Shown piece after piece: positions 42,095-52,762 of a DNA stretch of 64,000 nt; the stretch's first letter is position 1, and each line of letters opens with the position of its first letter. The notes beneath the pieces are model-generated. The model made no database searches and was not told the DNA's origin. It worked only from the letters and a program-made list of their open reading frames with translations. The translations under genes were made by a program, and so were the position numbers. The stretch is from Gari tellinella (lineage: Eukaryota; Mollusca; Bivalvia; Cardiida; Psammobiidae), in NCBI GenBank assembly GCA_922989275.2, contig OV277864.1, positions 70,746,158 to 70,810,157 of the forward strand. The letters are read 5' to 3'.

Positions 42095-42310
42095 AAACCC
42101 TTTGCTACCACGACGTCACAAGCGGCAATCAGTTGTCGTCTGCAGTTATTTCTCAAATTAAAGTCTTAAACAGTTTGATTTAAGTCGTATTTAAATGAGT
42201 GTTCAACAGTCTGGATCCTGGTCAGATGTAGCGTTACGCGGTTTCTGAGCAGTCTCCAAATTGTTTGCAAATAGCCGTTGTACTAGGGGTAAGGCAGTGA
42301 ATGGGTTAAC
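42095..42310. mobile_element. Family A element, worn core
   Basis: TTAAACCCTTTGCTACCACG and GGCAGTGAATGGGTTAA. The core (about 42205-42268) has several unpaired changes (GATGTAGCG). Confidence 0.6.
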
Positions 42311-42639
42311 TATCTATCTAATCTTAGACAAGGTATAAAATACAAAAAAGACAAAATATTCAAGAAAACGTACCAAAATATCTGCAGGCATTGCTATTGA
42401 TGATTGTCTTTTTATATTGATTTTCATTGTGTTTGTCCATGTTTTATATAATCTGATTTTAAGATACATAATTATAGATAACAGGCAGTTATTAAAGTAG
42501 CCTAGGCTTACATAAATATCTGACCAACCAAATGCCTGAGAAAGATCTCAGACTCAACTTTATAACCTTGGACCCAGCTAGTCTGGCGTCAGCCATAATA
42601 TGGCCCATTATGACAAATAAGCTTGTATGGTCATAGTTT

Positions 42640-43260
42640 CTCTGCGATAAGGTAAAGTTAAGGAACCATCAAACAGACCTCAAACTTTGTTTGTTTGATG
42701 TCAAGGTCAAAACCACTGACAGAAGCTATTAGTAACTTAGTAGGAAAGTTACTGATGTAATCTGCGATAAGGTAAAGTTAAGGAACCATCAAACGGACCT
42801 CAAACTCCGTTTTATGATGTCAAGGTCAAACCACTTACTAATACAATCCATGGTGGTGTAGGTGCGGCTGTAGGGGAGGTTGGAGGCCGCTTTAATTTCC
42901 ATATCCGACCGTATGTCTCGCAATATACAGGGGGATACATATTGATGTCAAAGTTAGGCCTATGCGCAAATCTGTTCAATCAAATGCTTCAGAACTATCT
43001 CAGACTAAACTTCAATGCCACCTTGGACCCAGCTGATCTGACTTCAAACATAATATAACCCATACTTACACAATACGCTCGTACGGTCTTAGTTTATCTT
43101 CGATAAAGTGAAGGTTAAGAACCATCAAACGGACCTCAAACTTCGTTTGTTCATTGTCAAGGTCAACCCCACTGACAGAAGCTGTTAGTAACTTAGTAGG
43201 TAAGTTACTGATTTTATCCCTGGTGGTGTAGGTGCGGCTGTAGGGGAGGTTGGAGGCCGC
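42640..43260. repeat. Three diverged repeats (GATAAGGTAAAGTTAAGGAACC)
   Basis: Units begin at about 42645, 42763 and 43088. Each reads ACCATCAAACGGACCTCAAAC...GTCAAGGTCA. The latter two end in GGTGGTGTAGGTGCGGCTG and GGAGGTTGGAGGCCGC. Confidence 0.75.
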
Positions 43261-43261
43261 T

Positions 43262-43521
43262 TTAACCCATTACCCCATAAATAGTAATACTCATTTTTAC
43301 GTCTCTAATTTATTCCTCCTATAAAGAATAAAGTTCAAATTTATATAGCCATGAATATAGTTCAATATCATAAACATTTCTCTTTCCTAGCCAATGGTAG
43401 CTTAAAGCAGGCAGAAAGTGTAGCATTATGCGCCTTAAGGCGCATTCTGCTTTACTTTCAACCTGTTTTAAGCTGTTGCTTTTCTTCAATACTAGAAACG
43501 GTCTATGGGGTAATGGGTTAA
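43262..43521. mobile_element. Family C element, TTAA at both ends
   Basis: TTAACCCATTACCCCATAAA and TATGGGGTAATGGGTTAA. The hairpin tip is GCGCCTTAAGGCGC. Confidence 0.75.
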
Positions 43522-43784
43522 TTATGTCTCTCTATATACAGTGGGAGACATATTGATGTTTTGTTTCCAGTCTATTCGTCTGCATGTCCGCATTTTTGTG
43601 AAAAAAAGCTTGACCTTTAATGCACTATACTGGAGAAATTTGCTTCAAACTATCACAGAGTGTCTACTTATAAAGATAAGTACCAAGTTACATATAGTCT
43701 ACCTTCCGTCCGAATGACCGTTCAGCCGAACGACATTCACTCCCCTCTTGCCTACAATATTGAACAATGCTAACATATGGCGCC

Positions 43785-43930
43785 CAGCACCGGCTTAGAC
43801 CCTTCACAAGTACCCATTATCGGAGATTCGGGAAAAAAAACAACCTAGTCAGGTCGCTGGTCCGGCGGGGTTCGAACTCACGACCCCTATATGTACCACT
43901 GGACGACTACTGCCGGTCTAAAGGTAAGAC
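43785..43930 (-). repeat. tRNA-like repeat
   Basis: On the minus strand, GACCGGCAGTAGTCGTCCAG is box-A-like and GAGTTCGAACCCCGCCGG gives box B and a 3' arm that pairs with CCGGC. It is a SINE head or tRNA pseudogene. Confidence 0.45.
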
Positions 43931-44129
43931 AAAGCTAGGTTAAGGTCATTAGAGGGAAAATAGTTAAGTCAAGATTGGCCATACATTTGGTTTATTATCT
44001 AGAAATATTTTAACATTTTCACTCCAACAACAGCAAAAAGTACCATACCTTCTGTATTATTTTATTCTACAGCCAAATGAATACATTTGATTGACAAAAG
44101 ACTTCGAGGGCATTTGTCACTTATCGTGA

Positions 44130-44222
44130 CGCCGTTCTTGTTATAATTTTCTAAAAGACGAGTTTTATAAATCCAATAAATTATGAACACGAATATTAGA
44201 TTCTATCTATAACATAAGCTGG
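44130..44222. repeat. One-armed relative of the 12290 hairpin
   Basis: TTTTCTAAAAGACGAG...AAATCCAATAAATTATGAACACGAAT matches the right arm of that repeat. Confidence 0.5.
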
Positions 44223-44522
44223 CCATGTTGTTTTTACGTATTTTTAGCTTGCTATCTTCCCAATACAAGTAAATGGACAGCCCAAGTGAGTAAACATGCA
44301 GAAAGTAGTTCCAAGGTTAATTCCGCTTTATTCAGTATAAATAAAGGAAGCAAACATTCCTTGTCCCTTACCATCTACAGCCACTCGATCGCCGACAGAG
44401 ATGTCGTTTGACGCCATATCTTTTACATATTTTGACAGCGCGTAGAAACATACGTTTTAGTGAGATAATCTCATTTGAATAGGTAAACCACTAGCCACAG
44501 GTACTTGAGACATACTAATAGA

Positions 44523-44669
44523 ATCAAGCACGGCTTGTGGTAAAGACGGGGAATTCTATACCCGAGGTTGGTCTGTTCTCAGTCGGAAACGAGCTTTAGC
44601 GAGTTTCCGACAGGAACAGACCAACCGAGGGTATAGAATTCCCCGTCTTTACCACAAGCCGTGCTTGAT
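44523..44669. repeat. Near-perfect 147-bp palindrome
   Basis: The outer ATCAAGCACGGC...GCCGTGCTTGAT arms run inward through GACGGGGAATTCTATACCC to a short ACGAGCTTTAGCGAG centre. Only a few bases are unpaired. Confidence 0.85.
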
Positions 44670-45249
44670 TATTTTTCTCGCTTAAAATTCCCCGTAAAAC
44701 GAGTAAATTAAAGGAATTATAAAGACCTACTTTTTTCACGCATTCCATATCCAATAGCAACAAACAGCTGTTTAAAGGTCGCGCTATTTCAGCTTGGCTT
44801 TGACATTTATTTGTACACACGTTTTAAGAAAGAATATGTCTCACTTTAGATCCCAACTCAGAAATACAAACGGTTTGCATTAAATCCAAACGATTTTACA
44901 TAGTATAAGTAATCAAAACGACCATTTCTTTATTTATACGTTCTACTTTCAAGCCATAACAACAAACGACGTCAATGACGTCACGTAATAACGTGACCTT
45001 ACGCGTAAACTCGATCATGTGAAACAATCAACAACAACCACATTAATCACTGTTTAAACATCGTATCATTGAATTGTCGAAAGCCACAGACAAGTGTAGA
45101 GTCTACTGTAAAAGTCTCAATGTATTTTCTCTGTGAACGTAGCTTGTGGTCCATTTTAAGTTTTAGGGTATTTCTGTAAGAGTTACCGCCATTTCCCTTG
45201 CTTTAAATCAAATTGGGCGGAAGGATACAGTGCCAGACAAGGTTTGCTG
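44670..45249. other. No gene seen
   Basis: A GACGTCAATGACGTCACGTAATAACGTGAC cluster of CRE-like and ACGT palindromes lies near 44965. I cannot link it to a gene. Confidence 0.3.
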
Positions 45250-46133
45250 TACTTCTATTATAGATACAAGGTAAACAGCGCAATTCGACACCTAGTATTT
45301 ACTATCCACTTAAACTGGTGCTAAAATATACTAGATCGCCGATATTCTCTTGTGGTACCCTCGGGAAATGATTAATTTATCAATATCTACTTTTTATTTC
45401 ATCAAATTCCGTCAAATAACGCCACAGTACGTGAATTATAACGAAAATATGCATCAAAAAGTTTTATGTCGTTCTCACGGTACAGATTTTATTGCCCAAA
45501 ATAAGGGGTAATCTAGTCTGTTTGCACATTTAACGGCCTTTACGGCTGGAACTTTCACCTAATTTCATTAGAGCAAATGCGTTTGTGTCGGAACATGACC
45601 CTCTTCACTATCAGCTATATGAAATATACATGTAATTTGGCACGAAATTGACAAGTGAAAGACTCATTTCATTGTGAATGCCATTTTGAATACCGGAATG
45701 AATCGAATGAACGGAGCGATCTCATTGGTCAAAATTAAACAGGTAAAGTTTCTTTAAATTTTGCATTCTATGTAAATTATATAAAACTGATAATATTTCA
45801 TTTATAGATGATTTATAATATTTGGTGAAAGTTCCAGTGGCATAGGCCGTTTATTGTGGACAAATAACAGATCACCCCTACATGTACATTCGTTGCTATG
45901 TACCGTGAAAACGACATAAAACTTTTTGATGCATATTTTCGTTATAATTCACGTACTGTGGCGTTATTTGACGGAATTTGATGAAATAAAAAGTAGATAT
46001 TGATAAATTAATCATTTCCCGAGGGTACCACAAGAGAATATCGGCGATCTAGTATATTTTAGCATCAGTTTAAGTGGATAGTAAAGACTAGGTGTCGAAT
46101 TGCGCTGTTTACCTTGTATCTATAATAGAAGTA
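45250..46133. mobile_element. Large inverted-repeat element of about 0.88 kb
   Basis: TACTTCTATTATAGATACAA at the left and its inverse at 46114-46133 start arms that pair over about 235 bp with few changes (45250-45482 and 45900-46133). They then pair more loosely to about 45563 and 45823 (GGAACTTTCACC / GGTGAAAGTTCC). The central 260 bp is not paired. No ORF of note. Confidence 0.85.
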
Positions 46134-46858
46134 TAGTAAAAAATAAAAGGGGGGGGGTGTTAATAGATAATAAAGTATGTGTCAAGTACCTGTGCCACTA
46201 GCTGTATAAGAGAAATAACTAATGAGTGTTATTCACCACCTCGCACTCTATTTGATGTTATAAACTTTGATAATCCATGGGGCCCAAAGCAGTCACTGGT
46301 ACATCTTGAAGATGGAGGGTTCAATTCCCTCAGGCTGGCATACCCCGTGAAAATCACTGTTCAGCACATCATGCTTCGAAGCAAAATTAATCGGCACCAG
46401 TCCATGTTGACGTTTATCTACCTCCGGGTCACGGAAAACAGATGGCCAGTGCGATTTAAATTGAAGCCTCGCGCCATAATGTAGAGTAGTTTGGCTTTGA
46501 TAATTCTTTTAAATGTATTTTAGATCGAAATATGGAGGGCACGGAGTGCATGTCGTAGATTTAAGGTGTAAAGATAAGACCCCTGCGGTTAAAAGTACTG
46601 TGTATGTGACGGTAGAGACTTGTTTGGCCTGAATAAGTTGCGACTTCCGAGATTCGGATGGGCTTGTTTTCGATGGAAATTGATCTTATATGGAATTATA
46701 TTGTGTACCATAGGGTTTTCTGCGTGCGATGGTATCTTTGTATTCACAATCGATCGAGAATTGACTGCGCAACAAGACTCGGAATGAAGTCCGTGCGTGC
46801 GTTTCACGAAGCACGTTTGCCGTGGGAGTTGGACACCTAACTAAGGTATATATACTCA
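46134..46858. other. No supported gene
   Basis: A short poly-G lies at about 46149. Two open frames (46179 and 46658) have no splice signals, domains or repeats that I can recognise. Confidence 0.35.
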
Positions 46859-48068
46859 GCAAAACTGCTAAGTACCCCGACATAAAAATCATTTGTTATT
46901 TGAGTTTTTAATCAAATAATTTTTGTTTACACGTCAAAACGTGTGCATGGAGATAATTGATCGACTGAAACCAGTTTAAATGGTTTCGTTCATACTTTAT
47001 GTGTAGCTGGGACAAAGGCTCGAACCAGGGTAAGTAGCACGTGCAGCACGGGTTGTGTATTGTTACATAAATTTTACTTGAAAATTAAACGCGTTGACTT
47101 CGACAGTTTGAAAAAACACAATATGGGTCGGATGTCCCTGCAAGAAAGAGGAAGAGCAATAGGACTGCTACAGAGCGGGCTGGCCCATGCTGAGGTAATT
47201 GAAAAATTCTTTCATTTTACATCACTTTTTTTTTCTCTTATACGGTATGACACCAACATTATCTGTCCAAGTAGAGTATTTTTCATCACATTTTTGGTTA
47301 CAGGTCGCTCGCAGAATGGGGGTGCAGAAGAAATATGTGACCAAGCTTCTGGCAAAATACCGGAGAACCGGAAGTGTAACTGATGAGCAAAGACGTCCGC
47401 GGTCAAGGGTTACAACGAGAAGACAAGACGGCTACATTGTTGTGAGTCATCTTCGCCAACGGCGCCTCCCAGCAACGCATACATCAAGAACTACCGTCGG
47501 GACCCATGGCCGATTTATTAGCGCCCAAACGGTTAGGAACCGCCTCAGGGCCTCAGGTATTAGGGCAAGACGTCCCTATAGAGGTATTGTGCTTACCCAA
47601 CGACATCGTAGAGCAAGGCTCAGATGGGCACGGGCTCATTTAAGGTTGGTTAGAACTGACTGGGCAAATGTTTCATTCAGTGACGAAAGCCGTTTTAATG
47701 TGCAAGGCAACGACGGGCGTTATCGTGTATATAGACGCCGAGGTGAACGTTTTACTGACGCATGTGTTCGAGAAGTTGACAATTTCGGTGGCGGATCAGT
47801 CATGATATATGGGGCGGTATTTCGCTACATCACAAAACGCCACTTGTTTTTATCCAAGGAAACTTAAATGCTGCTCGTTACCAGAATGAGGTCATACGTC
47901 CCGTCATATTTCCTTTATTCCAGGCAAATAGGAGAATGACTTCTTTGATGCATGACGGCGCAACATGTCACACAGCCAGGGGCACAAGAGATCTCCTTCA
48001 ATTCACTAAGGAAGACAACTCCAGCATCCCAACAGGACATCCATATTACGACTGAAGGCATCCTCGCC

Positions 48069-48318
48069 TTACCTCTTTCCTCCCTGAAACTATAAATGGA
48101 AAATTCCAGTTTCCATTTTAGTCTAGTCCATTTCTGACTTTTAAGGGTTGTTTTTGTCAATGTTTGGCATTATGACAAACAGTGAAGACCCTGATCAGAG
48201 GGCTCCTTTCGGAGCCCTCTGATCTGGGTCTTCACTGTTTGCACATGACAAGTGTACTATTCACATGTACACTGTTTGAAAAAGACGCCTATAGGCGGGA
48301 CTAGGGTTCAAAGGGTTA
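48069..48318. mobile_element. Family E element inside the Tc1 copy
   Basis: TTACCTCTTTCCTCCCTG and AGGGTTCAAAGGGTTA are the ends. The core at 48176-48241 has the tip GAGGGCTCCTTTCGGAGCCCTC and pairs almost completely. Confidence 0.75.
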
Positions 48319-50056
48319 CTAAGGAAACTTAACCCACAGAAGGCAACTGGACCAGACATTATATCAGCACGCATCCTCAAAGAGATGGCTGAAGAATGTG
48401 CGCCATACCTAAACATTCTTTATAGGAAGTGCCTGTCCAGTGGAGAGATACCAAATGTCTGGAAGATAGCTAACGTGTCCGCCATATTCAAGACAGGGGA
48501 GAGGTTCAATGCCAGTAATTATAGACCTGTATCGCTCACGTGTATACCATGCAAGATGCTGGAACACATCATCGACAGTAATATCATGCGACACCTTGAC
48601 TCTTACAACATACTTACTGATTGTCAGCACGGCTTCAGGAGACGGCGTAGCTGTGAAACCCAGCTCATCGCACTGACCAACGAGCTCGTCAGATCCCTAG
48701 ACCAGAGGAAACAACACGACCTCGCCGTGCTCGACTTCAGCAAGGCATTTGATCGTGTACCACACAGACGTCTGCTATCCAAGCTTCATCATTATGGCAT
48801 AAGGGGCCACACTCTGAAGTGGATAGAAGCCTTTTTGACAGGTCGCACACAGCGTGTAGTCGTTGATGGAGCCACATCCGAGGCAGCACCAGTAATAAGC
48901 GGTGTTCCCCAAGGAAGTGTCCTCGGCCCGGTGCTGTTCCTCATCTTCATCAACGACCTACCCCTGCATATCTCATCCAAGTGCAGATTGTTTGCGGACG
49001 ACTGTGTGGTATACAGGGAAATCCTTGCTGAACAAGACTGCCAGTCCCTACAGAGTGACCTAAACAGGCTAGCAGAATGGGAGAAGCGTTGGGGTATGAC
49101 CTTCCATCCAGAGAAATGTAGCATCTTGCGGGTACACAGGAAGAGGAAGCCAATTGTCAACGAGTACTCCTTGAAGGGCCACAAACTTTACACAGAAACT
49201 TCTACAAAGTACCTCGGAGTGAACTTGTCGCAGACCCTTTCATGGAACCACCACTACATTGATAAGACGGTTAAGAAGGGTAGCAGCACACTTGGCTTTC
49301 CTCGTTGCAACGTGCGCATCAGCAATGAGGAAGTGAAGAGTACAGCTTATAAGACTCTTGTACGGCCCAACCTGGAATATTGCTCAACAGTCTGGAGTCC
49401 ATACACCAAGGACCAAACCCACAAATTGGAGATGGTACAGAGAAGAGCTGCCAGTTATGTGACCAACAGATATCACAACACTAGTAGCGTCACCTCAATG
49501 ATCAACCACCTGAGATGGGAGACACTGGAGTCCCGACGGTCCAAAGCCCAGCTGTCCCTAATGTACAAGGTAACCAATGATCTTGTGGACATTCCGGCTA
49601 AAGAGTACCTAAACCCAGCCCAGGGACATACCAGATCCGCTCATTCCAGGAAATTCCGTCTGCCAACTACGTCTACCTCTTACTTCAAGAACTCCTTCTT
49701 CCCTAAGACAATATCACTATGGAACAACCTGCCCTCTGAGGTAGCAGAAGCCCCTGACTTGGTATCCTTCAAGCAGGGGCTATCTCACCTCTCTTTCTAA
49801 ATAGCTTGTAGGGGCTCAGCAACAAGTACTCACTAATGATTCCCATTGCTGTGCCGGCCGCGGCCACCGTAACCGGAGAGGTCTGGGTTGAAGAGACGAA
49901 AACGTTGCTGGACACACTTTGACTTATTTCTACCTTTTAACTATCCAAACTCTTCTTTCTGTCTATCATTTCATTTTTTTTCTGACTTAGCACTACCCAT
50001 CGCGTAATAGTCAAGTGTGACTAAGACGATGTAACATGTAGATGTAGATGTAGAAG
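48319..50056 (+). mobile_element. 5'-truncated LINE with intact reverse transcriptase (CR1/Jockey-like)
   Basis: The frame is open from about 48319 (LRKLNPQKATGPDIISARIL) through the ATG at 48385 to the stop at 49798-49800 (471 codons from the ATG). RT motifs are intact: RPVSLTCIPCKMLE, motif A VLDFSKAFDRV (about residue 115), SGVPQGSVLGPVLF, and the catalytic FADD at residues 203-206. The C-terminal blocks RPNLEYCSTVWSPY and FFPKTISLWNNLP follow. There is no endonuclease or ORF1, so it is dead on arrival. The 3' end finishes in TGTAGATGTAGATGTAGA. It lies within the Tc1 transposase gene, directly after the family E element. Confidence 0.85.
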
Positions 50057-50098
50057 TCAACAGGGTTAATGTTCTGCCATGGCCCTCCAAATAACCAG

Positions 50099-50339
50099 GG
50101 GCCCGTTTCATAAAACATCTTACGACAAATGTTGTCGTAAGTCAAAACTTTAAAATACATTTAATCTGTGATTTCTCTATCTAATCATGTCTTGTGATAT
50201 CTTTTTGGAATCGTCTTTTCAAGACGATTCCAAAAAAATGTCGCAAGACAGGATTCGATGGAGAAATAAAAAGAAATTGACACTTTTATAATCTGACTTA
50301 CGACAACATTTGTCGTAAGAAGTTTTATGAAACGGGCCC
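50099..50339. mobile_element. GGGCCC-ended palindromic MITE, copy 2
   Basis: GGGCCCGTTTCATAAAAC and GTTTTATGAAACGGGCCC are exact inverted ends of 241 bp. CAG on both sides is the likely target duplication. It splits the PDLNP block from the preceding WPSK of the transposase, so it postdates the Tc1 insertion. Confidence 0.85.
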
Positions 50340-50811
50340 CAGACCTTAACCCTATAGAACACATTTGGGATGAGCTTGGGCGACGTATTCACAGGGGAGA
50401 TAATGTCCCGCGTAACATCGCAGAGTTGCAGACTAGGATCCGTGTAGAATGGAACAATATCCCTGTAGCATTTATTAGGAACTGCATAATGTCTATGAGG
50501 GCTCGGTGCTTGGCTGTTGTTAGGGCTAACGGGGGGCCATACCCGTTACTGACATTGTGACTTTTTGATTTGCACTATGCTCTGTTTTTAAACGCTTAAA
50601 AGCACCATTTGCTCGCAAACATTACTGGGGGTTTTTTTTCAATAAAATAGTTAAAATATGATTATATTACATAAATCTGAAAAACCTTTAACGGTATCAC
50701 CATCCATGAACAAGAAAAGTCCAACATAGTCCCTGGGGTACCTAGCAGTTTTGCAATTGTACTAATATGACCATTGTCTGCCGATAAAAGCCGTAAGCCA
50801 CTTCAATATCC

Positions 50812-51143
50812 CTGTTAGATCTGGTCCTAAACTATTTACAATGGGCATGATCATTTTAGCACAAAATGCGCTTATTGGGAAAGAATAACCTCTTCTCCAC
50901 TATAAGTCAGAGCATGGGTAAAGCGATATAACCCTGTAGCCATTTTTCTTTCCCAATAAACGCGTTTACGCTGAAGCTATTATCTTAATTGCAAACAGTT
51001 TAGAGCTAGATCAGACGACGGGTAACCCGTCGTCTGATCAGACTCTAAATGGTTTGGCACTCAGATTAAAACAAATAGTCACAATTGTCAAAATCTGGAC
51101 TTTTTCTACTTTCTATTGCAACGCGTTTGCGTTTTGTGTGCGT
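50812..51143. mobile_element. Two family B pieces
   Basis: 50812-50903 is a reverse right-hand piece (TTATTGGGAAAGAATAACC...TTCTCCACTATA). 50937-51143 is a forward copy. Its core (about 50993-51056) has changed to GACGACGGGTAACCCGTCGTC, so both arms carry the paired A/T change. Confidence 0.65.
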
Positions 51144-51386
51144 TTAACCCTTTACCCAATAACCCGTTTGTAATAAGGTGATCACTTAAAGCAGGTTGAA
51201 CGTAAAGCAGAATGTACCCTCAGGCACATTCTGCTTTACTTTCAGCCTGCTTTAAACCTCTGCCTGCTAGGCTAGATAAAATATTTGTTATGGTAATGGG
51301 TCATGAAGGTATAAACCGGAACTGTTTTCTTCAGCGGAGCAATAAAATAATATACGCTAAAAGTCGCTTCTATGGGGGAAAAATTA
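51144..51386. mobile_element. Family C element, TTAA at both ends
   Basis: TTAACCCTTTACCCAATAACC and TATGGGGGAAAAATTAA. The core tip GTACCCTCAGGCAC is partly re-paired. It abuts the family B piece, whose end is lost at the TTAA. Confidence 0.7.
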
Positions 51387-52655
51387 ACGACTTCCCTCAC
51401 TTTATGGCGCAGTTAGCTGTGAAAAAAAAACCGACCTTGTGCAATGATATGATATGCACATTTGAAACTTTTGAAACTTTGAAACTTTATTGAAACATAT
51501 CTGTATAAGGTCCATTACCGTGGACAGCATTAACATTTAAACAAATAGAAAACATACATATCGATAGAGAGGTCATTAGTTGGGAATACGCAAATTCATT
51601 TGAAAGATCTAAAGCCTAAATAAAAAGTATTTCTTATGAATAAACAGATGTTAACCAAAATCTGTTGCATATATATAGTCATACATATCACCTGGCAGTT
51701 TAGATCGTGATCAGTTCCTAGGTAACTCGGCCTCTGATCATAGGCTATACTGTATCGAGTTCACTCTTTCAATTTGTATATTGGTGTGTCATAATGATTA
51801 TCAAGAAGTATCGACGTTACATGTACATGGAAGAAGAAAGCATACAGGCATTTATCAAACTTTACCAAATAGCATAAAGAAATAAAGAAATACTTGGTTC
51901 ATTTTTGCCAACAATAATGCTGGGGTGCCCATATGATATGCTTCTCCAGCTAGACGAAATTTGGAGAAGAAATACAGGTACACACAGCAGTCTACTAGCT
52001 AAGAGTAGTATATGCGAATATATAATTATGTTTACCAATTTCTCCAACGAAACAAAATTTGGAGATAGATATTAGATACGAGTATATAAATACCTAAACC
52101 ACTGGCATAAGCATGAATACAAACTAAGTAACTTACTACATGTACAAATAAATACCCACATGTAAGACTGTACACTTTAGACACTTGTAAAGAGATAGAA
52201 AAGAGTAATAGAGAAAGAGAGAGAGAGCGAGCGAGAGAAAAAAGAGAGAAAGAAATATGAAGGAAAGAAAGAGAGAAGACAGACGTTCAGACTGACAGAC
52301 AGACATACATTGTATATAGATAGATAGAGAAAGTGCATCTAAGGCCACATAGTTGAAATGACGTGAATTGTACATTTTTTTACTCCTATCATGCTAGCTT
52401 GATGTTTACGTATCGTCTGTATAAAATCTCAAAATAAGTTGCGTGCTTATTAAACTGAAATAATTGAAAATATGTGCCAAAAAGTTTGGACTCGGACATT
52501 TAAATTACATAATTTTCATATTATTATTTATCAACGTTAACTGGTGTTTCTATTATTTCGATACAGCCAATCAACATTGATCTAGTCGCTCATTGGTTGT
52601 GATAAAGACATTATATTGTTAAGCCGCCATTACCGTTCCATTGTCATTCCCGCTT
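51387..52655. other. No gene; LINE-like tail, repeats and a GA tract
   Basis: TTTGAAACTTTGAAACTTTATTGAAAC at about 51467 resembles a LINE 3' or 5' repeat end. A short direct repeat (TCCAGCTAGACGAAATTTGGAG) lies near 51945 and 52040. 52200-52275 is purine-rich GAGAAAGAGAGCGAGCGAG. Confidence 0.45.
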
Positions 52656-52762
52656 TAACTCGTTCACTGCCAACGGCGCAAAAAAGCGACTTTGCAAACA
52701 GCTTTGATCCTGATCAGACGCCGCGTAACGCGGCGTCTGATCAGGATCCAAACTGTTTGACA
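52656..52762. mobile_element. Left part of a family A element, core I intact, cut by a LINE
   Basis: TTTAACTCGTTCACTGCCAACG starts it. The core at 52695-52760 pairs nearly fully. The element ends where the LINE begins, and its right part is not found after the LINE. Confidence 0.65.

Larger units (their letters stand above)
47123..50560 (+). pseudogene. Tc1-like transposase, spliced, frameshifted and interrupted
   Basis: Exon 1 (47123-47194) encodes MGRMSLQERGRAIGLLQSGL and AHAE. A GT-AG intron of 111 bp (47195-47305) follows. Exon 2 then gives an HTH region (VARRMGVQKKYVTKLLAKYR) and a basic stretch. It continues to the first catalytic block VSFSDESRFNVQG. A two-base insertion near 47808 breaks the GGGSVMI...GG motif. 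The frame then runs through LVFIQGNLNAARYQ and the second Asp block MHDGATCHTAR, and stops at about 48003. The remainder resumes after the insertions: LPWPSK at about 50080, then PDLNPIEHIWDELGRRIHRG to the stop near 50560. The catalytic set D, D, E (DD34E-type) was originally complete. The gene is dead. Confidence 0.85.
46859..50754 (+). mobile_element. Tc1-like transposon with nested insertions
   Basis: The ends GCAAAACTGCTAAGTACCCC (46859-46878) and GGGGTACCTAGCAGTTTTGC (50735-50754) are inverted with one mismatch. TA lies a few bases outside each. Inside is a broken transposase gene plus a family E element, a LINE and a GGGCCC MITE. Without the inserts it would be about 1.6 kb, normal for Tc1-like elements. 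Confidence 0.8.

Noticed and set aside
46179..46840. Frames of 101 and 60 codons that looked gene-like
   Set aside because: There are no recognisable motifs, splice sites or homologous copies in the window, and the length is compatible with chance.
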